A stretch of 64,000 nt of DNA. Origin: CBDAQA01 sp965247815 (GTDB lineage Bacteria > Planctomycetota > Phycisphaerae > Tepidisphaerales > Tepidisphaeraceae). The notes below the pieces were generated by a model. The model was given only the letters and a program-made list of their open reading frames with translations. It did not search any database and was not told the DNA's origin. A program made the position numbers and the translations under genes. Positions 1 through 9,195 of this stretch are shown here, in pieces. The stretch lies in assembly GCA_965247815.1 (NCBI GenBank), contig CBDFHW010000009.1:310001-374000 (forward strand). Reading direction: 5' to 3'. Each line of letters starts with the position of its first letter. Within the stretch, counting starts at the first letter, position 1.

Positions 1-2657
1 AAGGCGCGAATCTCGCCGAGATGACCCGCATCGGCCTGCCAGTCCCCCCGGGCTTTACGATCACCACCGAAGTCTGCACCTATTTCTACGACAACAAAAA
101 GACCTACCCGCCCGAACTCGACGCGCAGATGCACACGGCGATGGCGGGTATGGAAAAGATCATGGGCACCAAGTTCGGTGACACCCAGAAGATGCCGTTG
201 CTGGTCGCCGTCCGCTCGGGCGCCCGCGACTCGATGCCCGGCATGATGGACACGATCCTGAACCTCGGGCTGAACGACCAGGCCGTCGTCGCGCTCGCCA
301 AGGCGACCAACAACGAACGGTTCGCCTGGGACTGCTACCGCCGGTTCATTCAGATGTACGGCGACGTCGTCATGGGCGTGCAAAAACTCGAAGGCGAGGA
401 TCACGAGCCTTTCGAAACCGTCATCGAAAAATTCAAACACGACAAATATCACGGCGAAATCGAAGATTCGAAACTGACCGCCCGGGACCAGCAGGAACTG
501 GTCAAGCGGTTTAAGGCATTGGTGAAGGAACGCACCGGTAAGGCGTTCCCGAACGACCCGTGGGAACAGCTCAAAGGCGCCGCCGGCGCGGTTTTCGGTT
601 CGTGGATGAACGACCGCGCGAAGGTGTATCGCGCCAAGTACAACATCCCCGCCGAATGGGGAACGGCCGTCAACGTCCAGGCAATGGTGTTCGGCAACAC
701 CGGTGACACTTCGGGCTCGGGTGTTGCGTTCACGCGCAATCCGGCCAACGGCACCGACGAGTTCTACGGCGAGTTCCTGATCAACGCCCAGGGGGAAGAC
801 GTGGTCGCCGGCGTTCGCACCCCCGAACCCGTGCTCAAGCTCAAAGACGTGATGCCCAAGAGCTACGCCGAGCTGCTCAAGGTTCGCAAGACGCTGGAAG
901 CGCACTTCAAGGACGTGCAGGACATCGAGTTCACCGTTCAGGAAGGCAAACTTTTCATGTTGCAGACGCGGAACGGCAAGCGTACCGCCGCCGCCGCGTT
1001 GAAGTTCGCCACCGACATGGTGCGGGAAAAGCTCATCGACTGGCAGACCGCCGTTACCCGCGTGCCGGCTGATCAGCTGGATCAGGTGCTGGCACCGATC
1101 TTCGATCGCGCTGCGGTGAAGAGCGCGGCCGTGATCGCGACCGGCCTGCCCGCCGGTCCGGGCGCCGCCTCGGGCAAGATTTATCTGAACGCCGACCGCG
1201 CCGTGGAAGCCGAAAAGCGCGGCGAAAAAGTGCTGCTGGTTCGGATCGAAACCAGCCCGGAAGATCTCCGCGGCATGATCGCCGCCGAGGGCATCCTGAC
1301 CGCCCGCGGGGGCGTCAGCAGCCACGCCGCCCTGGTCGCCCGGCAGATGGGTAAAGTCTGCGTCTGCGGCGCCGCCAAGCTGCAGGTCGACTACGGTGCA
1401 AAGACCGTCAGCGTCGACCGCCAGACCTTCAAGGAAGGCGACTTCCTTTCGATCGACGGCACCAGCGGAAACGTCTACGCCGGCCAGATCAAGACCGCCC
1501 CGTCGGAAATCATCCAAGTGCTGATCGACAAGTCGCTGCAACCGAAGGACGCCCCGACGTACCAGATGTTCGCCCAGCTGATGAAGTGGTGCAGCCAGGC
1601 CACGAAGCTGCAGGTTCGCACCAACGCCGACAACCCCGAGCAGACCGCCAACGCGTTGGCATTCGGCGCGGTCGGCATCGGCCTGTGCCGGACCGAGCAC
1701 ATGTTCTTCGAAGGCGACCGCATCGACGCGATGCGCGAAATGATCCTCGCCGACTCGATCGACGAACGGCAAAAAGCGCTGGCGAAGATCCTCCCGTATC
1801 AGCGGGAAGATTTCGCCGGCATGTTCAAGGAACTCAAAGGGCTGCCCGCGACCATCCGGTTCCTCGATCCGCCGTTGCACGAATTCCTCCCGCACGGCAA
1901 GCCGCAGCAGGAAGAACTCGCCAAGAAGATGGGCATCTCGGCCGAGAAGATCCATCAGCGCGTCGAAGGCCTTCACGAGTTCAACCCGATGCTGGGTTTC
2001 CGCGGGTGCCGTCTGGGCATCAGCTATCCTGAGATCACGGCCATGCAGGCCCGGGCTATCTTCGAAGCCGCCGCGGACGTGACCAAGGCCGGCATCAAGT
2101 GCAAGCCCGAGATCATGATCCCGCTCGTCGGGTTCAAGAAGGAATTCGACCTGCAGGCTGCCGTGGTGCACGAAGTCGCCAAGCAGGTTCAGGCGGAGAA
2201 GAAAGTAAAGCTCAGCTACTCGGTCGGCACAATGATCGAAGTGCCGCGCGGGGCGCTGACCGCCGACCGGATCGCCGAGACCGCCGAGTTCTTCAGCTTC
2301 GGGACCAACGACTTGACGCAGACGACCCTGGGCATGAGCCGCGACGACAGCGGTTCGTTCCTCCCCGGGTATGCCGAGAAGGAAATTGTCAGCAAGAACC
2401 CGTTCGCCACGATCGACGAAACCGGCGTCGGGCAGCTCATGGAAATCGCCGTCAAGAAGGGTCGTCAGACCCGGCCCGACATCAAGCTCGGAATCTGCGG
2501 CGAGCACGGTGGTGACCCGCAGAGCGTCGAGTTCTGTCACAAAATCGGCCTGGCTTATGTCAGCTGTAGCCCGTTCCGCGTCCCGATCGCACGCCTCGCG
2601 GCAGCGCACGCCGCAATCAAGGACCTGCAGTCGGCTGCCCCGGCAAAGAAGAAGTAG
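1..2657 (+). CDS. ppdK: Pyruvate, phosphate dikinase (5' end cut by window edge)
   Basis: Interconverts pyruvate, ATP and phosphate with phosphoenolpyruvate, AMP and pyrophosphate in the cytoplasm. The reading frame is open from base 3 and gives GANLAEM just before the first ATG at 21. This is the conserved nucleotide-binding start of PPDK, so the true start lies outside the window, probably some 20 codons upstream. Seen in order: the ATP-grasp domain with VPPGFTITTE and the ARNP-type loop (FTRNPANG, about residue 240), the phosphohistidine domain with RGGVSSHAALVAR (about 435), and the C-terminal PEP/pyruvate barrel with GFRGCRLG, SFGTNDLTQ and GICGEHGGDP. Total length fits the family (about 880-900 aa). 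An intrinsic terminator follows directly, so it is probably the last gene of its transcript. Confidence 0.97.
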   Translation, partial: GANLAEMTRIGLPVPPGFTITTEVCTYFYDNKKTYPPELDAQMHTAMAGMEKIMGTKFGDTQKMPLLVAVRSGARDSMPGMMDTILNLGLNDQAVVALAKATNNERFAWDCYRRFIQMYGDVVMGVQKLEGEDHEPFETVIEKFKHDKYHGEIEDSKLTARDQQELVKRFKALVKERTGKAFPNDPWEQLKGAAGAVFGSWMNDRAKVYRAKYNIPAEWGTAVNVQAMVFGNTGDTSGSGVAFTRNPANGTDEFYGEFLINAQGEDVVAGVRTPEPVLKLKDVMPKSYAELLKVRKTLEAHFKDVQDIEFTVQEGKLFMLQTRNGKRTAAAALKFATDMVREKLIDWQTAVTRVPADQLDQVLAPIFDRAAVKSAAVIATGLPAGPGAASGKIYLNADRAVEAEKRGEKVLLVRIETSPEDLRGMIAAEGILTARGGVSSHAALVARQMGKVCVCGAAKLQVDYGAKTVSVDRQTFKEGDFLSIDGTSGNVYAGQIKTAPSEIIQVLIDKSLQPKDAPTYQMFAQLMKWCSQATKLQVRTNADNPEQTANALAFGAVGIGLCRTEHMFFEGDRIDAMREMILADSIDERQKALAKILPYQREDFAGMFKELKGLPATIRFLDPPLHEFLPHGKPQQEELAKKMGISAEKIHQRVEGLHEFNPMLGFRGCRLGISYPEITAMQARAIFEAAADVTKAGIKCKPEIMIPLVGFKKEFDLQAAVVHEVAKQVQAEKKVKLSYSVGTMIEVPRGALTADRIAETAEFFSFGTNDLTQTTLGMSRDDSGSFLPGYAEKEIVSKNPFATIDETGVGQLMEIAVKKGRQTRPDIKLGICGEHGGDPQSVEFCHKIGLAYVSCSPFRVPIARLAAAHAAIKDLQSAAPAKKK

Positions 2658-2682
2658 TTCGAAATTTTTCGCTTAACTGACC

Positions 2683-2717
2683 AAGAAGCCGGCCCATGTG
2701 GCCGGCTTCTTCTTTTT
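2683..2717 (+). terminator. Rho-independent terminator after ppdK
   Basis: A perfect 12-bp inverted repeat (2683-2694 with 2700-2711) around a 5-nt loop is followed by a T-rich tract. It starts 25 bp after the ppdK stop codon. Confidence 0.93.
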
Positions 2718-2777
2718 CAAGCCCGATTGGTTTGTTTCGAATTTGGCTCGCCTTACCGCCGCAGTTATGCTCTGCAC

Positions 2778-4112
2778 ATGCACCGTAAATCTGTTAGTGT
2801 CGGCTTAGCAATCTTCCTGATCTCCTCGCTCGGCCTGTCTGCCGCGGGGCCGGCAACCAAACCAGTCATCGTCCCTCCCCTGGATAAGCTCGCATCGCTT
2901 GTCGTTTCAAAAAGTGCCAACCATTCCGTCGTTTTGATTATTCGCCCTGACACGGGCAGTTCCACCGCTTCCCCTGGAGACGTCGCGCGCCTTCGCGACG
3001 CGGTGACAAGGAAGCTGCACGATGCCGGGATCGACGTCGCGATCTCCCCGCCTGCCGAGACGGTTTTGCGTGACGCGCTGACGGTCGGCCGACCCACGAT
3101 GCCGGTCGTTCAAAAGACGCTCGCCTCAGCAAAGACCGAGATGTGTCTGGTCTTATGTATTCGCAGGACCGGCGATCTCCTCAAAGTGGCGTCCGAGCTT
3201 TTCGATACTCACGGGCCGGTGACGCAGTTGGTGCTGTCCCTCGATAACAACACCTTACCGGCCGTCGATGCTGTAGCCGACGGGACGGACGACCTTGGTC
3301 TTGCACTCAAAGCGGTCGCAGATGTTGCAAATCCTGTGGTCGCGACCTGCGTCACGGAGTTGCAGAAGGCCAGCATTAAATCGGTTCAACTGGTGGTGCG
3401 TCCCGAGACGCCGGGCGATGTCGGGACGGCCGGTTTCGAAAGCGCCGTCGCCGACGCTGTAAAAGTTGCATTCACTGCGAACCAGGTCGACGTCGCCGAG
3501 CGGGCGTCTAATACGCTTGCGAATCCGCCGAAGCCCGCTTCGATTGCGAAGCTGACGGATCTCCCGGAAGACGCCGCGGTCGTCGCGGTGACATATTCCA
3601 AACGCCCGGCTGGACGGTTGCTCAAGTTCACTGTCTTGTCGTCCAAGGTGTTAGTCACGTCCGCTTCGACCGCGATAGACGAGTGGGATGCCGCGGCATT
3701 CCCCCCATTTCCTTATCTCAACACGAAAGTGCTCAGCTATTCAGAATCGCAGAAGGGGAAAAAAGTCGGCAACGGCGAATGTTGGACGCTCGCCGCTGAG
3801 GCATTGAAAGACGCCAAGGCTCACGGCGCTAACGGCTACACCTATGGTCGACAGCTCGCCAAAGGAGCGGTGATTTTCCCCGGCGACATCATTCAGTTTA
3901 CGTCCGCCAAATTCGAAGGCCATTCCAACGGCGGCAGCTGGTGGGTCCAGATGGGATTCCCGAATCACACCGCCGTTGTTCGTCGCGTTCTGGGCCCGAC
4001 GCGATACGAAATACTCCAGCAGAACCCGGGGCCGGTGAACGCCGCAACCATCGATTTCAAGGATTTAAAAAGCGGCACCTTCGAGTTCTGGCGTGCCGTG
4101 CCGAACCGATAA
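2778..4112 (+). CDS. Secreted protein with duplicated N-terminal domain and a Cys/His C-terminal domain
   Basis: About 444 aa with a clear signal peptide (MHRKSV then a hydrophobic stretch ending LSAAG), which is why I take the ATG at 2778 rather than the one at 2727. Residues about 35-150 and 185-305 look like two diverged copies of one alpha/beta unit: each has VVLIIRP or VQLVVRP early and a hydrophobic strand with a following LLK near its end. The last 115 residues contain GNGECWTLA (Cys near 334), a PGDIIQF turn and FPNHTAVV (His near 396). That order of Cys and His with a PGD turn resembles CHAP or NlpC/P60 papain-like folds, so a cell-wall or amide hydrolase role is possible but unproven. 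No operon partner is evident upstream. Confidence 0.75.
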   Translation: MHRKSVSVGLAIFLISSLGLSAAGPATKPVIVPPLDKLASLVVSKSANHSVVLIIRPDTGSSTASPGDVARLRDAVTRKLHDAGIDVAISPPAETVLRDALTVGRPTMPVVQKTLASAKTEMCLVLCIRRTGDLLKVASELFDTHGPVTQLVLSLDNNTLPAVDAVADGTDDLGLALKAVADVANPVVATCVTELQKASIKSVQLVVRPETPGDVGTAGFESAVADAVKVAFTANQVDVAERASNTLANPPKPASIAKLTDLPEDAAVVAVTYSKRPAGRLLKFTVLSSKVLVTSASTAIDEWDAAAFPPFPYLNTKVLSYSESQKGKKVGNGECWTLAAEALKDAKAHGANGYTYGRQLAKGAVIFPGDIIQFTSAKFEGHSNGGSWWVQMGFPNHTAVVRRVLGPTRYEILQQNPGPVNAATIDFKDLKSGTFEFWRAVPNR

Positions 4113-4152
4113 AGAACACCGCCGACATATTCCGCTTCAACAAGATGGTGCC

Positions 4153-5223
4153 GTGCAACCGTTAGACAAGCCACTTCGCAAGCTGGCGAAACAAGCATCG
4201 CTGTCGTTGCCGGTTGTCACGCCGACTTCGAATGGCCAGCTATCCCGCATAGACATCTCTGACCTGCCGGAAGTCGAAAAACTGAAGTCGCTCGCGGGCG
4301 AGATCCGCCAGCACACGCTGAATCATCTGGACCAGTATCTCAAACAGATGCGTCAGACGCTTTCGGACAGGAACGGCCATTTTCATTTGTGTGCGAACGC
4401 AAGGGACGCGCGTCGGCTCGTAGAAAAAGTGCTGGGACTGCAAAAGTGCAGATCGTTCAGCCGCGAGCCGTCTGCGGTGCTGGATGAGATCGAATTACCC
4501 GGTCAACGGCTCGACGGCGGCGACGCCACGATCACCGGGGGCAATTTTGCGATCGCCGAGACTGGCCACATCTGCATTTGCAGACCGACGATGCCCGCGA
4601 CATCCTCCCGTATCATGATTTGCGTGATCGGGATCGAGGCTATTTTGCCGCGGCTCGCCGACCTTGCCGTGATGCTCAAGTTACTGACCCGGCACGGCAC
4701 CGGGCGGGCCATGCCCGTCAGCACCCAGCTGGTCGCACCCCGCGAGCATCGCGCTCTGCACGTTATATTTCTGGACAACGGCCGCAGCGGTGTTCTCGCC
4801 GGCGAACACCGACCCGTCTTGCGGTGCATCCAATGCGGCGCGTGCGGGGAAGTTTGCCCAGTCTATGAGCAAGTCGGCCGACACGCCGGCGGGCTGAAGA
4901 TTGGCCCTGTCGATGCAATTATGTCCCCGTTATTGCGCGGACTAAAGACATTCGACACGCTGCCTTTTGCTTCGTCACTCTGCGGTGCGTGTTCGGCGGT
5001 TTGCCCGGTCGGAATCGACCTTCCCTCACACCTGACACGCCTCCGGGACCAGATGGTGGTCAAGGGATCTACAGGATTTCTCGACCGGCTGTCACACCGG
5101 CGAAGGACACGACAACTTCGCTCCCCGCGGAAGTTTGCGGTAGCAATCAAAGCCGGCATTTTTGTTGACACGCCCGAACCGGCGTCGAAATCGTTTCGCG
5201 AGCTTTGGAAAAAACGTGATTGA
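4153..5223 (+). CDS. LutB-like iron-sulfur protein with a shortened LUD domain
   Basis: Resembles LutB, the subunit of the LutABC L-lactate oxidation complex that carries both a LUD domain and two 4Fe-4S clusters. The N-terminal helix region (LAGEIRQHTLNHLDQYL), the LUD end (TITGGNFAIAETG) and both cluster motifs (CIQCGACGEVCPVYE near 215 and CGACSAVCPV near 277) are present. The protein is about 356 aa against roughly 470 for the family, because the middle of the LUD domain, with its SKSM and ETDLGE-type motifs, is absent and the frame stays open across the gap. An ATG at 4093 lies inside the previous gene, so I prefer GTG 4153; there is no clear ribosome site. The stop overlaps the lutC-like start by 8 bases. 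Activity is doubtful. Confidence 0.75.
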   Translation: MQPLDKPLRKLAKQASLSLPVVTPTSNGQLSRIDISDLPEVEKLKSLAGEIRQHTLNHLDQYLKQMRQTLSDRNGHFHLCANARDARRLVEKVLGLQKCRSFSREPSAVLDEIELPGQRLDGGDATITGGNFAIAETGHICICRPTMPATSSRIMICVIGIEAILPRLADLAVMLKLLTRHGTGRAMPVSTQLVAPREHRALHVIFLDNGRSGVLAGEHRPVLRCIQCGACGEVCPVYEQVGRHAGGLKIGPVDAIMSPLLRGLKTFDTLPFASSLCGACSAVCPVGIDLPSHLTRLRDQMVVKGSTGFLDRLSHRRRTRQLRSPRKFAVAIKAGIFVDTPEPASKSFRELWKKRD

Positions 5224-5774
5224 TTCGATCGATAAAGTTGGACGGATTCTGTCCCGCCGGACCGACGGCGTTTTTGCACCGCCGCCGACCATCATCGAGC
5301 CGGTGGTCCGATTGGTGTATAGCGATCTCGGGCTTTCCGAACTTTTCGTCAACCGGGCGACGGCCGGCGGGATTGGTGCCGCATTGATTCACCCAGAGAA
5401 CGTGGCGGAATACGTGATCAATCAGTTGCATTTACGGCTCGCTCACCGGGTGGCGATGCCCGCGTGTTCGGTGCTGAAAAAGATCGAATTGCACCAGCAG
5501 CTCGAAGCGGCAGGATTCGAGATCCTCGAGCCGGGCGTTGCACCGTTCGACCCGAACGACCAACCACTGCTGGTTACAGATTGCCTGGCCGCGATCGCCG
5601 AAACCGGCAGCATTGTTCTGAAGTGTGCGCCTCCCACAGGTGCGATCGTCGTCGTCGAACCGAAGAACCTGTACCCAGATCTTCTCGATTTTTTTCGAGT
5701 CGCTAAGGCTCAGCACGCAAGACGCAGTGATCGTGGGTGGCCCTGCAGAGCTGCAACTGTTTGTCCTCCACTGA
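5216..5774 (+). pseudogene. LutC-like LUD-domain protein interrupted by a frameshift at a run of seven T
   Basis: LUD-domain protein of the LutC type. The GTG at 5216 overlaps the lutB-like stop, indicating translational coupling. The conserved part VTDCLAAIAETGSIVL (about residues 137-152) is intact. After PDLLDFF the frame changes at seven T (5689-5695). If one T is skipped the protein continues as ESLRLSTQDAVIVGG, then PAELQLFVLH and a stop at 5772-5774. That matches the normal C-terminal end of LutC, where a glycine-proline motif precedes a short hydrophobic end. Read without the skip, the frame runs on, antisense to the next gene, to 6154. The repaired product is about 185 aa. It could be a sequencing error, a decayed gene or transcriptional slippage; the sequence alone cannot decide. 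Confidence 0.75.
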
Positions 5775-5827
5775 TCGAGTCTGACTCAAGGGTCGCATCA
5801 TTCGAAGGTCGGCATCATTCGAAACAA

Positions 5828-6874
5828 CTAATGGAGCTTTCCGGTCGTGATCGCTTTTACAATCTGGGTCGCGAGCAGCACCGCGGCCAATCCGTCCTCG
5901 GCCGGCACCTCGGGGGCCGATCGATTCTTCACCGCGTTGACGAAAGATTCGAGTTCGGCCCGCAGTGGGTCGGCGTCGTCGATCTGCAACTCCTGGATCG
6001 TCACAAGGTCGGCGAAATTCAGGTCCGACAGATCCTGAATTTCGCCGGACTTGATCTTCGACACCGCGTCGCGGATCGCGTCGACATTTCCGCTGCGGTT
6101 GGCGACGATGCCGTAACGTTTCTGGTAATCGACCGACACGTAAGCGTCCGGTGAGAAGACCCGCAATTTACGCTCGGTCTTCAGCGCGAGCCGTGACGCG
6201 GTCATGTTCGCGACGCAGCCGTTTTCAAAAACGATGCGGGCGTTGCAGATGTCCTCGGTCTCGCCGGTGATGCTGACCCCGGTCGCGTCGATGCGAGATG
6301 CTTTCGACTGTGCGAGTTGTAACACGATATCGATGTCGTGGATCATCATGTCGAGCACGACGCCGACGTCGATGCTGCGGAACGTCAGCGGGCTGATTCG
6401 GGTAACCTCGATGAAACCGGGTTGGATGTGCATCTGCCGCATGGCCCGAACGGCCGGGTTGAATCGCTCGATGTGCCCGACCTGCACGGTCACATTTCCA
6501 GTCCGCGCCCAACCGACGATGCTCTCGGCATCGGCGACGTCTTTGGCCAGCGGTTTTTCGATCAGGCAGGCGACACCCGCGTCGATGCATTTTTTAGCAA
6601 TTTCCGGGTGCGCTACCGTCGGGACCGCGATCGTCGCGGCCGCAACCTGCGTGAGTAGTTCTTTCAGACTGGCGAATGCCTTGGTGCCGTGTTCGTCCGC
6701 GCATTCGGCGGCTGCGTCCGGGCTGGCGTCATAGACACCGACGAGCCGGACCTGCGGCATCTGGCTGTAAAATCGGGCGTGCAACCGCCCCATCCGCCCG
6801 CAGCCAATCACGGCGACCGGCAAAGGCCCGAAAATCGGAACCTGCGGGTTCAGCTTCGATTTCAGTTCGCTCAT
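5828..6874 (-). CDS. Gfo/Idh/MocA family NAD(P)-dependent oxidoreductase
   Basis: A 348-aa sugar or inositol dehydrogenase-like enzyme. The Rossmann motif VAVIGCGRMGRLHARFY starts near residue 20, followed by an acidic residue after the second strand (VGVYDAS) and the family EKP motif (CLIEKPLAKDV), whose lysine is the usual catalytic base. The C-terminal half has the family sheet region (GFIEVTRISP, VVLDMMIHDIDIVLQL). I take the ATG at 6874 (MSELKSKL); the frame extends upstream to 6925 but that part is not family-like. UDP-N-acetylhexosamine dehydrogenases of the WlbA type are one possibility, but the substrate cannot be read from sequence. It is transcribed towards the lut-like pair, with only 53 bp between the stops. 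Confidence 0.88.
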   Translation of the reverse strand: MSELKSKLNPQVPIFGPLPVAVIGCGRMGRLHARFYSQMPQVRLVGVYDASPDAAAECADEHGTKAFASLKELLTQVAAATIAVPTVAHPEIAKKCIDAGVACLIEKPLAKDVADAESIVGWARTGNVTVQVGHIERFNPAVRAMRQMHIQPGFIEVTRISPLTFRSIDVGVVLDMMIHDIDIVLQLAQSKASRIDATGVSITGETEDICNARIVFENGCVANMTASRLALKTERKLRVFSPDAYVSVDYQKRYGIVANRSGNVDAIRDAVSKIKSGEIQDLSDLNFADLVTIQELQIDDADPLRAELESFVNAVKNRSAPEVPAEDGLAAVLLATQIVKAITTGKLH

Positions 6875-6985
6875 CGCCGTCAGAATAGAACACTTCAACG
6901 GGAAGGTCGAGCACCCACGGATCAAGGTCGAATCTGTCCACTCGGCCAGAAGTAGCGGAGTGCTTTTAACCGGGGCAAAGACCGA

Positions 6986-7630
6986 CTAGTTCGTCGGTGC
7001 CACAATGGTTTGATCGACCGCGACCACCCTCACCGCGATTTCGTGTGATACCGTATCAGCGTTTCGAAGCTGACGGCGGTCGATGGCATCGGCGACCTCT
7101 GCGACGACGTTCGCCAACTGGTGAATGCGATTGGCATACTGATCGACCGGGACTGCAAGCGATTTTCGGAACGCAGACGTGTCGAGTCTCCAGCCGACCG
7201 CCGTTCGGACCAGATCGGGGCCGGCGGTCCCGTCGGCGTACTGGATTTTCGCCCGGTCGCCGTCGATCAAAATCTCTGCCGACTGAATGTCGACCGCCGC
7301 GTGCATTCCCAACGCGTGAATCACCTGACCAACGGCGCCATCGCCCCACTTGAGACGAACGATCCGTTGCAGCATTCCGACCTGCGCGTCGAAAGTTGCT
7401 TCGAGCTGTGCCAGCTTCAGGTCCTGATCGCTGTCAGCAAGAAACATCGAGAAATAAGACGACGGCTCCGCGCCGGCGAGATCATCGTAAGCGGACATGA
7501 ACATCGCAGGCGTGCGGCTCCCGGCAAAAAGTTCTCCGGACGAACGCGTTGACTGCCCGTCGACAGCGGTGTACGCCACGGCTGCAACGCAGAACCAGAC
7601 GAAGCGAATCGGTGCCAGTCTTTGACGCAT
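6986..7630 (-). CDS. Hypothetical exported protein
   Basis: Unrecognised 214-aa protein. The N-terminus (MRQRLAPIRFVWFCVAAVAY) has a basic start and a hydrophobic core typical of a signal peptide, cleaved probably after the region ending VDGQS. The rest is soluble with alternating helical segments and a strand-rich middle (AEILIDGDRAKIQYADG, then a GWRLD strand), reminiscent of small domains that estimate a quantity in an NTF2-like fold, but this is a weak likeness. It lies 31 bp after the zinc-ribbon gene on the same strand and may share its transcript. Confidence 0.7.
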   Translation of the reverse strand: MRQRLAPIRFVWFCVAAVAYTAVDGQSTRSSGELFAGSRTPAMFMSAYDDLAGAEPSSYFSMFLADSDQDLKLAQLEATFDAQVGMLQRIVRLKWGDGAVGQVIHALGMHAAVDIQSAEILIDGDRAKIQYADGTAGPDLVRTAVGWRLDTSAFRKSLAVPVDQYANRIHQLANVVAEVADAIDRRQLRNADTVSHEIAVRVVAVDQTIVAPTN

Positions 7631-7661
7631 GAACGGAAGTCTACGGGATCGTCCGGCCTTA

Positions 7662-8033
7662 TCAGAAATATTTCAGATAGCGTGCCGCGGCAACAATCGC
7701 GAGCAGCGCCAACACGACCAGCATCTTGATCGTCTTGGCAGTGTCGCCACCACCACCGCCACCGCGAAGGCTTTCGAACAAACCCGGACCCTTTGTTCTT
7801 GCGCTGATGCACTGTTTGCACATTCTAGCGGCACCGAACTTCGCGAGCTTGGCAGCCGGGAAGGGTTCCTGGCAACCCGCGCAGGGTTCGCCGAGCGTTC
7901 CCTTCTTCAGCTGGTCGGCGGTTCCGCAGTCTACACACCAGTAACGTCCGGACGAATCTTTCATCCGCTTGCCACTGGAAACATCATTGTGACAGTTGAC
8001 GCACCGTTTGGCGGTGCTGATCGCAGTAGCCAT
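7662..8033 (-). CDS. Small multi-CXXC zinc-ribbon protein with a C-terminal membrane anchor
   Basis: About 123 aa from the ATG at 8033 (MATAISTAKRC). Four CXXC pairs are visible: CVNC, CVDC, CAGC and CKQC, which would suit two zinc ribbons. A glycine-rich linker (seven Gly-rich residues near 95) leads to one transmembrane helix, MLVVLALLAIVAAARY, and a short basic tail. The layout suggests a tail-anchored inner-membrane protein with metal-binding domains in the cytoplasm. The frame opens as far as 8087, but the longer start adds an unlikely tail. Function unknown. Confidence 0.75.
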   Translation of the reverse strand: MATAISTAKRCVNCHNDVSSGKRMKDSSGRYWCVDCGTADQLKKGTLGEPCAGCQEPFPAAKLAKFGAARMCKQCISARTKGPGLFESLRGGGGGGDTAKTIKMLVVLALLAIVAAARYLKYF

Positions 8034-8175
8034 AGGATTTGCCCAAGGGTCTAGGAATGACTTCCTCGCTCCGCCGACAACAATCACCTCAGGCTACCAC
8101 CGGTCTGCTAAAATGGAACAAAATTTTCAGGCAAGAATGATCGCCCAGCAACACGCTTGCCCGCGTGCATTTTGA

Positions 8176-9084
8176 CTAAATTGCCGGGGCCGCGATGTTC
8201 CAAATCAGCTTGCTCGGCTTGTTCCAGTCGGCGCCTGGGACGGCGGGCGTAAGGACGTCACGCAATCCCATAAAGCCGACGTGGCCGTCGGCAAACAGAA
8301 TGAACCCGCCCTGCGCGTGTCTTGATGTAAAACGCCGCCAATCCCCGCGAAAACGCCCCACGGCGGCGCTGACGATCTTATTCGCCCCGCCGCCCTTGGC
8401 GGCGTAATAGTCGTCGTTCGCCTGTGTGACTTCCGAGACACTTGTACGCTTTTCAAAAATAACGCACGTCTCAGACGCGTGTGTCAGCTGCGTCAACTTT
8501 CCGATGGCCGTTGTGGTCCCGAACAGCTTGTAGTTCATCGCATAGCAGACGAACGTTTTGCGTTGTTCCAGCGTGAGCGTGCCGTTGACGTTCACATTGC
8601 CGTACTGCAGGAAGTAACCGTCCGGTGAGACCGGGTCGCGGGGGGACGTCCGGGATCCGCTGGCGCGGGGGGCCGACGGGCAGACCAGTGGGTGGCGCAT
8701 GCCGTCGATCGGAACCGGCGGCCCCCCCGCCGCGGCGTCCAACTGAATCTGGTCGTATGTTCTGCCGAACGTAGCCCTCGAGACGGCGTTCATCCAGAAA
8801 AACTCCGACGCCCAGCCCATTTGATCCGGGAGCGTAATCGCCTCGGCGGCGGAATCGCCGTCCTCACCGGCGGACGGGACCCAACCCCGGTTCGACTCGC
8901 TGTACATCCGCAGCCCGTTGGCCATCTGCTGCATATTGCTCTGGCAGACGACCGCCTGTGCCGCGGCACGGGCACGCCCCAGCGCGGGGAGCAAGATGCT
9001 GATTATTAATGCGATGATCCCAATAACAATCAAAAGCTCGACGAGCGTGAATCCACGACGCACATTGAAATGCCTGCCGATCAT
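8176..9084 (-). CDS. Prepilin-like protein with type IV pilin N-terminal methylation motif
   Basis: 302 aa. It begins MIGRHFNVRRG, followed by FTLVELLIVIGIIALI, the classic prepilin cleavage site (after RRG) plus hydrophobic helix, with Glu at position 5 of the mature chain. The start at 9084 is supported by GGAAGGA 7-8 bases upstream. The C-terminal part contains CPSAPRASGS, FADGHVGFMGLRDV and a terminal NIAAP, as in the large planctomycete families of pseudopilin-like secreted proteins (H-X9-DG type). In these organisms such proteins occur in many copies and their individual roles are unknown; a pseudopilin or surface role is inferred. PilT in this window is not adjacent. Confidence 0.92.
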   Translation of the reverse strand: MIGRHFNVRRGFTLVELLIVIGIIALIISILLPALGRARAAAQAVVCQSNMQQMANGLRMYSESNRGWVPSAGEDGDSAAEAITLPDQMGWASEFFWMNAVSRATFGRTYDQIQLDAAAGGPPVPIDGMRHPLVCPSAPRASGSRTSPRDPVSPDGYFLQYGNVNVNGTLTLEQRKTFVCYAMNYKLFGTTTAIGKLTQLTHASETCVIFEKRTSVSEVTQANDDYYAAKGGGANKIVSAAVGRFRGDWRRFTSRHAQGGFILFADGHVGFMGLRDVLTPAVPGADWNKPSKLIWNIAAPAI

Positions 9085-9195
9085 GTTTCGATCCTTCCGA
9101 GCGGAAATTCCGCCCGCGGTTGAAAAGGTGATTGGCTGGCTGATGCGTCCGGGAAAGGGCGCGTGGCTGGCTGGAAAATCGAAGCTGGCGTGCAA

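Noticed and set aside
5775..6154. Extension of the lutC-like frame beyond the T7 run
   Set aside because: Antisense to the oxidoreductase gene; the alternative frame restores a LutC-like end.
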